This document shows positions 51,337-63,856 of a DNA stretch of 64,000 nucleotides, piece by piece. The stretch covers positions 129,131-193,130 of the forward strand of contig JH720372.1 in NCBI GenBank assembly GCA_000231825.2, written 5' to 3'. This stretch comes from Tetrahymena elliotti 4EA (taxonomy: Eukaryota; Ciliophora; Oligohymenophorea; Hymenostomatida; Tetrahymenidae). Positions within the stretch are counted from its first letter, which is position 1, and each line of letters opens with the position of its first letter. The notes beneath the pieces were generated by a model. The model had not been told where the DNA came from. It made no database searches and saw only the letters and a list, made by a program, of their open reading frames with translations. The translations under genes and the position numbers were made by a program.

Positions 51337-51531
51337 ATGACTGATATCGAAGATAGAACTCTGAAAAAAAAGCTGAATGGTGAAATTTCATCAAAAAATT
51401 TCTATTAAGTGTAGAATTTTGATGAGTATTTTGAGTTGGAGGTTTAAGAAAATACGATTGAATAAACAAATAATTTATCTGAAATGCTTAACTTTAATTA
51501 TATATACTTACTTACAGTAATTATGTAATGA
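51337..51531 (+). other. short ATG ORF just upstream of the MATE gene
   Basis: A 64-codon frame starts MTDIEDRTLKKKLNGE and has acidic, coding-like composition (DEYFELEVQENTIEQTNN) before a TGA. It could be a separate small gene, an upstream ORF, or a 5' exon of the MATE gene. A good acceptor-like CTATGCAG lies at 51574-51581, but no donor pairs with it in phase without discarding most of this ORF. Confidence 0.35.
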
Positions 51532-51712
51532 TTTTGTTACGTCAAAGTTGAGATTATTTAATTTATTCTTTTACTATGCAGAAAATATGAGGCAAAATAA
51601 TCCGATTATTTACTTGTAAGATTTTATAGAATATAATTTAGGCAAAAAAAGAAGATTACAATTTTTTTAATTAAATTTAGAAACAAATAGTTAGTCTTTA
51701 TAAAATTTTGAA

Positions 51713-53377
51713 ATGAGTAAGTAAGGAAGTGGCTCATAGGAATACAACTCTACAATAATCCATTACAGTAATCAGTAGGATTATGATAATGTTTAAAATG
51801 TGAATAAGCGCTAAAATATTTAGAGTGAATATGAATAATCTTTAGCTCAATCAGATGAAACAATCAATTTGTAAAGGAGTGAGAATAATAATACTAACAA
51901 TAATTAAGTAGCAGTTTAAGAGAATCAACTAGAAAAGGCTAATTTTAAATGGTTATTTTAATCTTGTTTTGAAATGGCTTTGAGTTTTGTTATTGATTGG
52001 ATGCCCTACACTGCAACTTTGTATTTTATTTCCTCCAATAGTTCTGAAAATATTGTCAATGGATTTGGTTTAGGCTTGGTTTGGTCAAATTGTATTGGAT
52101 AAGGATTACTTTATGGGTTAGGTAGTGGTTTAGAAACAATGGCTTCTCATGCACACGGAGCTCATAAATACAAATAAGTTGGACAGTTATTCAATAAAGC
52201 CGTTTTACTTTCATTTTTTGTATTCGTTGCCATCTTTTTCGCAATGCTTTTTTCTGAAAGTATTTTAGGATTATGGAATTCAAATAAAGAAGTCTGCAGA
52301 ATAGCAGCAGAGTATTGTCAATTAATTATTCCTGGTTTATTTATTGTAATATTTTATTATGTGATTAAGGCTACACTGAATGCAATGAATGAATATAGAA
52401 TACAAGTCTATATATCTGCAATTAATTTAGCTACTCACTTAATCTATTGCTACATCTTTATTAGAGTTTTGGATTTAAAGATTAAAGGAGCAGCAATAGC
52501 TTTTTGCCTTTGGGAAATTTAAACAGTGGTTATGCAAATACTTGTAGTGATTTATAAGAAGAAAGTGAGAAAATGCTTTGTTAAGCCTACTCTAGAAGTA
52601 TTCAAAGATTTCATGGGATACTTAAAGGTAGTTATTCCTATTGGTGCTATTGTTGGTTTAGAATGGATTATTTAAGAAGTAACCTCTATTATTGCATCTA
52701 ATTTATCTGAGGCTTAGTATTCTGCTCACATTATTATTGCTTAAATCAGTATGTTTTGCTATTAATTCTTGGTTGGGTATTCAACAGCTTCTTGCACATT
52801 TATAGGAAATGAAATGGGTAAAAAGAATGTAGTAAATGCCAAAAAATATACTATTTACACAGTTTACATTATTTTAGGGCATTTAGCAATAGTCATTTTG
52901 CCTCTTGCTCTGCTTAAAAAACAAATAGCAGAATTTTTTACAGATTCAGAGAGCACAATAGATGCTATCCAATCAGTTTATTATTGGTTTATAGTTGTTT
53001 TTCTAATTTAATCATTTACTTCTCTTATGGGTGCCTATATGAGAGCTATAGCTTAAGAAAAATTCTGCAGTTTTGTTTATTTAACCTGTTCAGGTGTTAT
53101 TGGTATTTCCTGTAGTTACAGTTTAGCCTACCCTGCTGACCTTGAACTAAATGGAATATGGATAGGATAAGTAATAGCAGTAGGTGTCTTCCTATTAGCT
53201 ATGGTTATTTAAGCCTTTAGGGTAGATATTAATGAGATGGCTGTAATTATTTCGAAAAGATTAGAAGAAGAAAATGCAGAATTACAAAAAGAACTACTTG
53301 AAAATAAAGAAGAAGATGAAGACTCCAGCGAAATTGAGTCTCATAAAGATAATTACCAATCTAGAAATAATTCTTGA
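51713..53377 (+). CDS. MATE-family multidrug/toxin efflux transporter
   Basis: A single exon of 554 residues ends at TGA 53375-53377. After ~90 hydrophilic Q/N-rich residues the protein has a 12-span MATE pattern. A typical paired-half feature is GLETMASHAHGAHKYKQVGQ, the MATE motif after TM2 (usually GLATALDTLCGQAYGA). Further motifs are YCQLIIPGLF, VIKATLNAMNEYRIQ and, in the second half, VGYSTASCTFIGNEMGKKN. MATE proteins export cationic drugs or metabolites in exchange for H+ or Na+. The C-terminus is acidic and coiled (RLEEENAELQKELLENKEEDE). An in-frame ATG at 51587 would add 42 residues; I kept 51713 because the added segment looks AT-driven. Plus-strand neighbour of the Na+/H+ exchanger. 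Confidence 0.93.
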
Positions 53378-54397
53378 TAAAAATCTCACACTAACAAAAG
53401 ATACATAACAAATGAATGAATCATGAAAAATTTGAATAAATGATTGAAAATTAAATAAATTAGTGATTTCAATTAATATCTTTAGATAAAATCTTCCTTG
53501 TTTATTTATTAACATTTCTAAATAATTTATAGCACAAAGTTAATGTAGTTTTTAAATTTATCATTTTTATTTTAAGAATTCCCAATTTTTTGATTTGTAA
53601 AAGAAAAATAATTGTAAACCTTTAATTAAAGCAAATAAATAAATAATTGCTTTTTGAGGATTTTATTCCTTCAAATAAATCACACCTACTTTATATTTTT
53701 GTTTTAATTTTTATTAAAGTAAAAATTGAATTCTCACTTTACTTAAATATATCTTTTATAAAATTCATAATCATATTGAAATTAATTCAACTGAAATATC
53801 TTCGAGAGTGTTTTAGCAATTAAATAGAAGAAAAACCAGAAAGTATTAATTAGTTAATTCAATATTTGCTTTATTCAGAATTTCAAAAAAGCTTAATTAA
53901 TTAACTTCTGTTTACTGATACGATAAGTCATAATACTTCTATTAAATATAAATTTTTCTTTTTTTAATAATAAATTTTTATCAAGTAAAACTTAATACAA
54001 TTGCTTTTTACAAAAATCTAATTATTTGAAGTAAAATATGTTTTGAAAAAGCTAAATTAAAAATAAATCTATCATATAAATAAAACAATTTGAAAAAAAA
54101 GTTAGACTTACTAAAAAAATCATAAAATGTTCATTTTATCAATTCAAATAATTATGATTAAGTTTTAGAAAAATATTTTAGACTATTTTTAATAATTTTG
54201 TAAAAGATTTCACAGATTCTGTAAATAAATTTATGGTTCTTAAACTTTTAGAAAGTAATTTTAAAATGAATGTCAAAAGAAAAAAATGCTAGATTTATTT
54301 CATAATAAAAGACTTAAGCTAAATTTACATTTATATTGAATTTATTTGGAAGGATAAACATTCCCTTACTAATTAAATAATAATAATATTTCAATTT
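53378..54397. other. intergenic
   Basis: 1 kb of AT-rich DNA downstream of the MATE gene. I see no exon, repeat array or RNA gene. Confidence 0.5.
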
Positions 54398-54690
54398 ATG
54401 AAGTATGTTACATTAAAGGAAGCAATAAGCAAGCAATCTATTAAAAAAATTTTTGCTTAGTGCTATTTTAACATACCTCAAATAGGTAAATGCACTTATG
54501 AAAATTGAAGAGATTAGAAAAATTGTACTGTAGCACATTATCTTGTATATTAAAAATTATTAGCAAAATAGTAAGAATTTAATTCTGCTGCAATATTTTA
54601 TTATTTGTTTGAAAATTTTTAAGACTGGTTGATATATTTTAAGCAATGTACAGCAAAAAATTCAAGAAAAGTTTTTTTATTCTTTATTTA
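54398..54690 (+). pseudogene. CCCH zinc-finger-like ORF with in-frame TGA at a cysteine position
   Basis: An ATG at 54398 opens MKYVTLKEAISKQSIKKIFA, then QCYFNIPQIGKCTYEN, a TGA (54506-54508), and RDQKNCTVAHYLVYQKLLAK in the same frame. If the TGA stood for Cys, the segment reads C-TYEN-C-RDQKN-C-TVA-H, a C-x4-C-x5-C-x3-H zinc finger, with coding-like sequence on both sides. TGT to TGA is a single substitution. Options: a nonsense pseudogene; UGA decoded as Cys or Sec; or a chance resemblance, since AT-rich ORFs are cheap under this code. Coding character fades near 54690, possibly at a GTTTTTTT donor. No close neighbour suggests a role. Listed as pseudogene because TGA is the stop everywhere else in the window. 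Confidence 0.4.
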
Positions 54691-55894
54691 ACCTTATTTT
54701 TTGTTAAGGTCTTTTAGTTTGTTTTTTTTGAAAATATTTTTAAATCTGATGATTAATTACATATAAATTTCTATAAAATAAAATTGATTACTAAATTGAG
54801 TGATGTGATCTTAAATTAGTGAAAAATTTGTGTTTTAAAAGATTAGAAAAATTTGGATAAATGAAATTTTAATTTAAGTTCATTTTGCATCAATACATAT
54901 TTAAAATATTTTTTCTGTTATTTTCTTGGTAATATTTATTTTTACTTACATTTTATAAAATTTGATTAAAAGTATAATTCAATAAAAAATATTTTGATAT
55001 TCATTGAAGTGTTTGTTGATTTGATTTTATATTAAAACAAAAAATTATTTACATCTTAGAAAAAATTGTTTAATTTAAACTGAAATATTAATTTAGATTA
55101 TTTATCCATCAAAAATTTTTGTTAAGCAAAAAACTATTTTATTTTTGAGGTCAGAAACATTTATTCCCTTTATTTCAATTTATTCTGAAATTTAACACTT
55201 TTATTTCTACATATTATCATTAGTTGAAAAGCATATGGAATATCCTCAATAACTTAAATTTGATATTTTTGAAATTTTTTTTGTATAATAATTATTTGTC
55301 TTGTAAATATTAATTTTAAATAGTGTTTTTATAAAAAAAATCATTTTATATAATGAGTCAGGACTTAATTGATCAATTAAACTGGATGTTGTGTAAAAAA
55401 AATTTTATTTGTTAAATTATTATATAAATTATAAATCCTAAAATAAACAATTGTTTTCAATTAGATGATTGTTTGTATAAATGAATAATAAAAATCCAAA
55501 AGATTTAGAAGTAAGTTAATAAGTTAACATCTAAAAGAAATGTTAATAACTATGGAATTAAAACCAAAAATATCTAAATTGATCAAAATTGTAGAGAAAG
55601 AAATACATATCTAATTTCAATTAATTTGTTTAATTATAAATTTTGATGTGATTTAATTAATTTTTCTATCTGACTAATTATTAAAAAGTTGAATTAGCCT
55701 ACAAACTAAAGCTTTATTCATTCAATATTTATTATCTCTTCTTAATATATTTAATAAGTGAAAGTAAATAAGGTTTATTGTTAATTAACTATAACTTCGA
55801 TAGATAATAGATAAGGAAGAATATCAAATAAGAAGTAGATATACACCTAACTAATTAAAGTAGGTGAAAAAATTAGTTTTAATACAGTTTATTG
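54691..55894. other. intergenic
   Basis: 1.2 kb of AT-rich DNA between the zinc-finger-like ORF and the next gene. No feature is recognisable. Confidence 0.5.
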
Positions 55895-58800
55895 ATGGAG
55901 CAAATAGGAGGTATTTTAAAGGAAAGAGTCCAAGAGCTCCATAAATTATAATAAAATGTGTCTTTGGTATAGAAAGAACCTTAATTTATGAAGGATTGCT
56001 TGAGAGAGCTGTTAAGAGCAAAAAAGTAAGAAAAGATTAGGGCTGCTATAGAGTAAAATGTACTTGAAATAATATTTAATTCTAGGTCACTAAATAAATA
56101 ATAACGCATGTAAATATTTTATGAAAACTTAAAATTAATCCAAAATTTCTATTTTTAAATTGAAGGGTATTTGAAAAAGTTTCTTATGATGTGATGAAAT
56201 ACATCCATCCTAATTTACAAGTCAGGACAGTATTTAGTGGGAAATTGCCATAAATTTTAGAGCTATTCACATCATTTTTTGTAGCAATCGAAATGAAACA
56301 GAAGGCAAATGAAATATTTAAGATATTTGCTAACAACCTGTGCAACAAAGTAAATATTCGTTGACATTTCATAATTAAAAATTTAGTTCAAAAATTAAAA
56401 AATTGCAAATTGATTATTATTAAGAAAATTAAGCTAGTGGTTGTAAAAGCATGTTCTTTTTATATTTTTAATAATAAAAACAAGCTATTTTTATTTAGAT
56501 CTTCCAAGTAACCCAAACTAATTTTCATTTCTCCATTCATTAACATAGTCTTAATGATAATATTAATTCTTAATTTAGATATAAGCTAAATCATTTTTAT
56601 AATTATTTTAGTTTTCATTTATTTGCTTGCTGTTGAACATTTTAATTGACACTGTAAAAAAGAAGTTATCTAACTTTATTAAAGCTTAAGCTGATGAGAT
56701 AACTAAATAAATTGGAAGAATGTAGCAAAGTCCTAAAAAAGAATCTAATCTTCTAAATCCAAATTTAGTTGCTCCTCCTGTTGCTTCTTAGACCACTTAA
56801 AGATAGAACCAATAATAGTAAAAGAGATTATCCTAAGAAGCTCAAACAGAAGGAAAAAGCTCAACCGTTTTAATAAATCTAAATGAAAAAACTTTTGCAA
56901 ATAAAGATTCTAACAGTATATTAATATAAAATTCAAATTAGATTCTCTATTAAGATGATACAAACAAGTAAACAATTAAAAGTGATTCCAATTGTAAAAA
57001 TGCCACTAACTTATAAAATAATTCTTTATATAATTTCATGTTTGAAAACATTGATAAAGGGTCTGTCTGTGATGCAGCAGCACCTTCTTCACCTACAAAA
57101 ATAAAAGATCTTTTAAAAAAATAAGAAGAATTCAGATAATTCTTAGGAGATAATAATACTTCTAAAGTTGAATGTTAATCTAATTTAAGTAGTCATAGAG
57201 GGAATTTAATCTAATTGTAAAAACCTATTCCTGCTAACAATATTCCAAATATGATCCCATTATCACCAAATAAAAAATTTTCTAACATTATTTTATAAAG
57301 ACCATAAAATCACTTTAATAAAAAAAGAGGCACTTCTCAAAATCAAAATATTGTCTAGCAAGATTTTTAAAGTTTCTAAGGATAAGGAAACACCTATTCC
57401 ACCTCTTCTACTTCAACGAGTGTTCCTAAGCGTCATACAAGTTTAAAATAATCTCCAAACACAGGTTAAATTTAGTAGCTAGAAAGTTACAATTAATAAA
57501 TATCATTCTCAAACAATTTAGAGAACAATATAATAAACTCTTAAATAAGCAATAATAATTCAAATATTTCACAAATTAACAATAATATTGGATGTTTAAA
57601 TTAAAATAATTGCAGTTCATAAAAAAATAACTTATCAATTACTAATAGTAATACTATGAAATAAATTCCTGATAAGTAACAAGGGAAAGAGTAGTTAAAA
57701 ATAAATTGGAATGAAATTTATAATCTAATCAATTCATAAGGAGGAAGCTATTAATTTAATGTTAAATACCAGAATTCGTAATATAATCAAACAACAAAAG
57801 AATTATTTGGGATGTTTTTTAATAAGTTTATGGAAGTTTACAAAACATCATGTACTGTTATGTACGAATTAGATGTTTATTATCCCTATTAAATGAAGAC
57901 TTAGTTAAAAAAATCAAATACAAATCCCAAGGACTGGGCAAACATGAACATTAATAACATTTTAATGTGTATGTTGATAAAGAATTCTCATGTGAAATAA
58001 TCTATAAATACTTACAATGAGCAGTTTAATTAATACAAGAAAAAGAAGAAAAATACTTCAAGAAATAGCTCATGCAATAATAATAACTCAATCAATAAAA
58101 ATGCTTTTAATAATCCATTGGCAGCTCTTAGCAGCAAAATATAAATTTAAAATAATTTACCTAAAACTTCAAATTTTTAAATATCTCAATATGATCAACC
58201 TCTAGCTAATGAGCCAAACTATGCTAAGCCATTGAAGAGATATTCTTTTTATAAACAATAATCAAATACCTAAAGGTAAATAGATAACAATTCCTAAAAT
58301 AGCAATTAAAAAGCTATTTCTTGTAACACTATGCAAAATTTAAAACAAACAACACAGACAATGGTCACCTAGGGATCTTAAATTAATGAAGATATAGACA
58401 TACCATTCTATTATCAAAATAACATAACTAAACTACCATCTCTCAATATTTAAAATCAAGTAATATGACTTTCCGATTTTCATTTAAAAATAACTTTTTC
58501 TTATTAAAAATAGAGTAGCGAAGCATAAAAATAGATCCAGAAATAACATACATAAAATAAGGGATCTGAAAAAGAAAAGACTAACTCTCTGAATAGAACA
58601 ACATAGTAAGATAAAAATGCATAAAACTACTCCTTTGAAGACGCAGCTATACTAAAGTAGTAAAACAATACATATCTATTAGGTAATTCTCAAATAAAAT
58701 CAAGATAAAAAACCCATTAAAGATCTATTTCAGAATTCAGGAAGAAGCTGAATATAATAAATAATAGTGAATTAATCAAAAATAATGAAAATTAACCTTA

Positions 58801-59674
58801 TTAAAATAATACAGGCGATGTACATTTAAAATTTATTAAAATAAATTAAAAGAATAATATATAATATCAACCTGAGTCTTTTGTTAATGCACTTAACTCT
58901 TATAGTAATTAAGACATTCTGCTATAAAAGAAAGAGTTTACTCCTAGTAAGATAAATAAAAGGTTTAATTTATCATCTTTACCAGATAAGCAAGAAAGCT
59001 AGAGTAGCAATGAAACTAGCTAGAAAGATATTAAAGATTAAACAGATTACATACAAAAAATAAAAGAACTTTAAAAGAATATTTAAATTTGCAGCATTCA
59101 TTTGGGAAGTGAGTAAAAACAACTTAGTGAAGCAGGATATTTGTTAAATCTTCCAAGCTATAGGTAAAAGCACAATAAAAGTGAAATGAATACTCCTATT
59201 AAATCAAGAATTAGTTAAACAAATAGACCAAGAGAATACTCATGTAATAGTAACAATAATAATAACAACTAAAATAATAGTTCAAATTTAAATAGCAGCA
59301 GTAATAACTGCATCAACATATAAATTATTAATCACAATGAAAATAATAGTAGTCTATCTCAAATTAATAAATCTTCTCTTAATTTTTCAAATAAAAAATT
59401 TACTTCTTCGAACATAATAAACAACTCATATACAAGATAGCTTAGTAAATTTATCCATAAATCTTATGACTATCCTGTTAATTTGATTGAAGACTAAAAA
59501 TTAAGGCACTAATAGCTCACAGAATCCATTTTATAAGAATCTTACCCTCTCTTACATATAAACAATAGTAAAAAAATTCTCCAACCCAATGAACACTCTT
59601 AATCATAAATAATGTAGAATTCCAATGCCTATCCCATAATCTCTAAATTTACACATAAAATTTAGGACCATTGA
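55895..59674 (+). CDS. large Q/N-rich protein with helical N-terminal domain, family unknown
   Basis: Proposed exons are 55895-56085, 56166-56349, 56612-58459 and 58514-59674 (3384 nt, 1127 aa; all phases close). Residues 1-~165 are predicted helical and well mixed in composition (MEQIGGILKERVQELHKLQQ; VFEKVSYDVMKYIHPNLQV; KKLSNFIKAQADEITKQIGR). The rest is N/Q/S/K-rich. An embedded ordered-looking block near residues 480-590 contains ELFGMFFNKFMEVYKTS, MYELDVYYPYQM and NPKDWANMNINNILM. The last intron (54 nt, divisible by three) has an in-frame TGA, so its retention would truncate the protein. If the donor at 56350 is not used, exon 2 ends at TGA 56364 and the first two exons make a separate 129-aa protein. 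I favour one gene because helical coding continues across the junction. Confidence 0.8.
58460..58513 (+). other. 54-nt phase-0 intron with in-frame TGA
   Basis: GTAATATGACTTTCC...AAATAG lies inside an otherwise open ~3-kb frame. The frame is identical on both sides and the only interruption is the TGA at 58466-58468. Removing it restores continuous coding. Confidence 0.75.
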
Positions 59675-60311
59675 TTTAAATTACATACAAACTCATTCAA
59701 TAAATCATAAAGACAAAGAATATTTTCATTTCAAAAATGTTTTTTTTGTTAAAAAAAACAAAATAGTTAGATAATTAAATAATAGATAAGTCAATAATTT
59801 TATATTTTATCTAATAAAGTCTATTTCTTTAAGAAATTTACTATAAAATCTAATTTTTTTACAACTTGTTTTATTGTTAAATATTTGCAAATGCTTTTTT
59901 TATTATTAAAAATTCACAATCTCTAATAAATAATACAATATAGAAGTGAATCAGAGGATTCTGTCAGTTTTTTTCTGACCATACATGTATAAGGCTAAGA
60001 TCACCTTTTCTCGTAAACAGTAATTTAGATATAGGTTTTGAATTGGATCTGGATCTTATCTCAAATTTTTTATTTAATTAATTTCTTTTCTTGTTTCAAT
60101 CCAATTTTTAGTCTTCCCTCTTTTTTTTGAGAATCTAAAAAAATTTATCATTTAAATCTTGCAGAAAAAGAGAAAATTTTTTCTAATTTACAAAACAGTG
60201 CTTTTGAACTGAAAATTATGTTAAAATATCTTTGTAATACAATGTTTACAGCAAGCATATATATATATAAAAACAACTTTAAAATTGATATAATTTTATT
60301 CTAGCCATTAT
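59675..60311. other. convergent intergenic with a GC-elevated island
   Basis: Lies between the 3' ends of the Q/N-rich gene and the S1/P1 nuclease gene. Most is AT-rich, but about 59950-60065 is clearly richer in G+C and is listed separately. Confidence 0.5.
59950..60065. ncRNA. candidate structured non-coding RNA or orphan exon
   Basis: About 115 bp, visibly more G+C-rich than its surroundings. It contains a perfect hairpin GTCAG-T7-CTGAC and box-C/D-like elements on the minus strand (GGTGATC and CTGA about 50 nt apart). Alternatively the minus strand encodes a 34-residue open tail (DPDPIQNLYLNYCLREKV onward) ending at TGA 59953-59951, which would make it a stray terminal exon. No known snRNA or tRNA matches. 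Strand and boundaries are unknown. Confidence 0.25.
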
Positions 60312-61657
60312 TCATAAAAGTTGATTATTGTTGCTTTCTTGTTATTGGTGTCTGTTGTCACCTACAATAAAATGATCACCATTTTACTTTAGTTTTTATT
60401 GGTTTTTGTGCAAAAAGTATAAGAATGCACCAAAAGAAATCACCGAGATTAAGAGAATAATAACTTTTAATGTGTTACTATCATTTTGTTTAGGTTTCTA
60501 AATTTAATAAACTTTGTCAAAAGTAAAAATTCCTTTTTCATTCTTCAAAAATTCTATGAGTACATTAGCCAAACGATAGCCCGCTTTTGCTATTTACTTT
60601 TAGCATAATTCTTAATTCTTGAGGTGATTTTCATCTGATATTAGATTTACATTTTGTTTATCTAAAAGATTTATTTATGAGTAGATATTTTCTACAGATA
60701 TTTGATAGCTTTCCTTGATCCATTCATCAAATAACATATCTTTTAATTATATTTATAATCAAGTTAAAAATTTTAAATAGTTATTTAAAATGATAAAATT
60801 TATTAGAATTCATTTTTTTAAACTGTATTAAGAAATTATCTTATAAAATTATTTCTTATTAAGGTGAATTTGAAGCAATAATAAAATTGAAATAACATTA
60901 TTTCAATAATGAATGTATGATTGATTTTAAATTTACCTTCATCTTTTATTTATAACTGATTTCTAGTATATTTCTTCATAAGTCTTTCAACTTCATTTTC
61001 AAAATACTCTATAAAAGATGTATTTAATGGCCTTTGGATTCTTTCCTTAAAATTATAATAAAAAGCTCCAGAATCAAAATAGAAATGCAAGTTGCTTTTT
61101 TTCTGATCACTTAGTTAAATATATTACTTATTACCACCCAAATCTCCTTTCAAAAATTTTTCACTAAAGAAACTTATTGTATGAAGTGGTTGATGGATAT
61201 CTCCAACTAAATGTACTAAATGCTTAAGAAATATATGCTTCATAACTGTAATTTTCCCTTTCAAATTCTTATCCTTAAAAGTTTCTCTGATTTAATTGAA
61301 AGCTGTTTAAGCATTTTACTCATTCTTATCATTTTAATTGATTGGATAATTAGAAGGATTGTAAACCTAATCTGTATAATGCCAAGTTTCCCAATATTTC
61401 ACACCTGATTTATAAACTCCCTTAATATCGTCAGCCCATAAACTATGTTCTTCGAATGTAATTTAACCCTTCTTATCAGGTTCTTCAAATTAATCAAAAT
61501 ACTTTTCTGCTACTTACATAATTTCTGGGTCTTTTTCTATTAATACTTGTTTAGCTACTCCAAGAACTAACATATGCGGTAAATCATGAAAGCCTTAAAC
61601 AACTGTAACTAGGGCTAAAATAACAATTAAATTTTAAATTTGCTTATGGGTTGGCAT
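60312..61657 (-). CDS. S1/P1-family nuclease with C-terminal transmembrane anchor
   Basis: Exons 61657-60937 and 60739-60312 (phase 1, 201-nt intron; 1149 nt, 382 aa). Residues 1-~22 form a signal peptide (IQNLIVILALVTVVQG). Zn-cluster motifs of S1/P1 nucleases are in order: FHDLPH after the signal (His24/His28), W74-A-D76, WHY (His93), HLVHLVGDIHQPLH (His149, Asp153, His159) and GDLGGN (Asp172, Asn176). Then comes SNLHFYFDSG, matching the family's NLHxxWD. The family cleaves single-stranded DNA/RNA and 3'-nucleotides, in acidic or secretory compartments. Mature family members begin with a zinc-bound Trp; here Phe23 follows the predicted cut. Residues ~340-363 (TLKVIILLISVISFGAFLYF) are a membrane span with a short polar tail. 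Most relatives are soluble, so the tether is unusual. Confidence 0.92.
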
Positions 61658-63856
61658 TATAATAGACTAATTATCTTTAAAAAGCAATTTTGATTGAATT
61701 TTAATCAACTACTTACGATCTTTAGAAAGATAATTAAAATTTTTCAAAAAAGATAGTAATTTTAATATTAATTATTAGTCAATTAAAATAGATCTGTTTA
61801 GTGTAGATCAATTATTTCTTCTAGTCATCAACTTAAGGCATAATAATTTTAAAAAATTTCATAATAAACAAAATTAAAATAATATTTTTTTCAAAAATAA
61901 CATTATTTTCTTTCTTCAAAATTTTATTTTTATCTTAAAATCCTTATTTAAGAGTAAAAGATCATTTAAAAATAGTAGATCTAAGATAAACATTAACCAT
62001 TTACCAATTAAAAAAAATATATTTTAAGTAGACCTTATTTTCATTCATTGATATATTTATGGTAAAATGCTTATTGAGAATATTATTATTTTTGAATTTC
62101 AAATATTTTAATTAATTTTTTTAAAATTATTATTAATGCTCACTCTTCAAGGTTTAATTGACATCGCTAAAATTCTTATTAATCTATAATAGAAGATTAT
62201 TTAATATTGACATATTTAATTGAATATAGTAGTATTCAAGGTTCTAAAGTCAAGTATATTTAAATTAATGTGAAAAAAGGTATTTCTTTTATTATTTTAA
62301 GATATCTTAATAGAAAGTTAAGTTACAAACTTAAAGCTGAGCTTAACTGCAAAAATTTTTTTTTTTATCATCAATAATTATTATTTGATTTAGGAATACA
62401 TATTTCGATTAATATGTAATTATATTTTGATGAAATATGGATTCAAGTTAATTTTTATATGTTTAGTAAGTTTTTAAAATGATCTTAATTTTTTTCATAA
62501 AGATTTGATTTCACTTAATCTAAGGCATAATCAGATAAAAACAGAATTATAATTAAATTATAATTAATTAAATATTTAGTTTTTAGTGGAGTAACTTTGG
62601 TAATGTTTTTTGTTAAAAAGTTAAAAATTTTATTTTTTAATTAAAGGTCAAAGAATTATAAAATTTTAAAATTTTAAATTGACAGGTGAATATTTTCTTT
62701 TTACCAAACATAAATTATATTTCAACATAATTTTGAAGTTTTAATTTTTATATTAAGCAATCAAAAAAAGGTAGATTGATTAAAATAGTGGTCTTGATAT
62801 TATGGTTAAAATCTCTTTTTTACTCAGGTTGTATCTGAATGATAATTTTAAATATAATATTAGTAATGCTCGAAAAATAAATAAAATTTAAATTTGAAAG
62901 TAAGCATGAATGATATCTTTGGTTATTAAGAAAAATATTACAGATTTTATATCTATAATTGATTTATAAAGTATGAATGTTAATTTGCTGAAATAAGAAA
63001 GTTAAATTATTAATAATTTAGATAATGCTTTATTTGTTAATTTGATGAGATTTTTGTACTTTTGGTTTAAGCTGGGTAGAAACCAATAGTAGTCGTTATG
63101 TATATCATTTTTAAGAAGAAGAAAGTAAATAATTAGAGTAGTTGATGATAATTTTCTATTTTTAATTTGTCTTAATTTTAGTATGAGTTTTTAATAAAAG
63201 AATTGTTTTGTAAAACTTTATTTTTTAAGATTTTCAAAGAGATATTTATGGTTAGCTAACAATATTTCTGTCTGATAAAAAACAATAAGAAATTAAGTTT
63301 TATTTGCAATAAACCTTCCGATTTATAGAGAGATATAACAGTGATATTTCTTGCAGCTATTAAAAGAACTTAAAAATTAGAAAAAATGTTCTGATTTGAT
63401 AAAAATAATTTAAAATGTGTTTGTTTATTGTTTAGAGATAGAAAGTATTCTTAGTAAAAGGAAAGAGTGACCTCAATATACAAGAAAAAAAGATGAATAA
63501 TAAAAGCGTATTTAAGATTAATTTAAATCCATCAAATATAATTAGATACAAATGGTTGTTTTTGATGTTTTAGATTTTAGAAATCTTTTTAAGAGATTCT
63601 CTATTAATGCAATAGGAAAAGTGGAGAGAGATATCAAAAATAATTAATTAATCCTTTGTTAATTCATATTTAGCTGAAAGTATTTAATTTTCTATTAAGA
63701 GCAGGTAGGTGGGCAAGTTTTTGATTGAGAGGAGCTTCAATAAAAGTAATTCACTATTAATTAAAAAGCAGAATACGGATAAAAGGAAATTTGATATTGT
63801 TAATTAAATTAAAATTTAGTAAAAAATAAGAAGAAATAAAAAAAGACTTGAAACAA
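61658..63856. other. intergenic
   Basis: 2.2 kb of AT-rich DNA between divergent genes. I found no exon, RNA gene or clear tandem array. The last ~150 bp should contain the promoter of the secreted-protein gene. Confidence 0.5.

Noticed and set aside
56554..56640. ATG ORF MIILILNLDISQII upstream of the Q/N-rich exon
   Set aside because: It lies in the wrong frame for the downstream gene. The 55895 exons join to 56612 in phase and give a better model.
59985..60020. GGCTAAGATCA, resembling the U2 snRNA branch-point region
   Set aside because: The rest of the conserved U2 5' end does not surround it in the right order, so the match is probably fortuitous.
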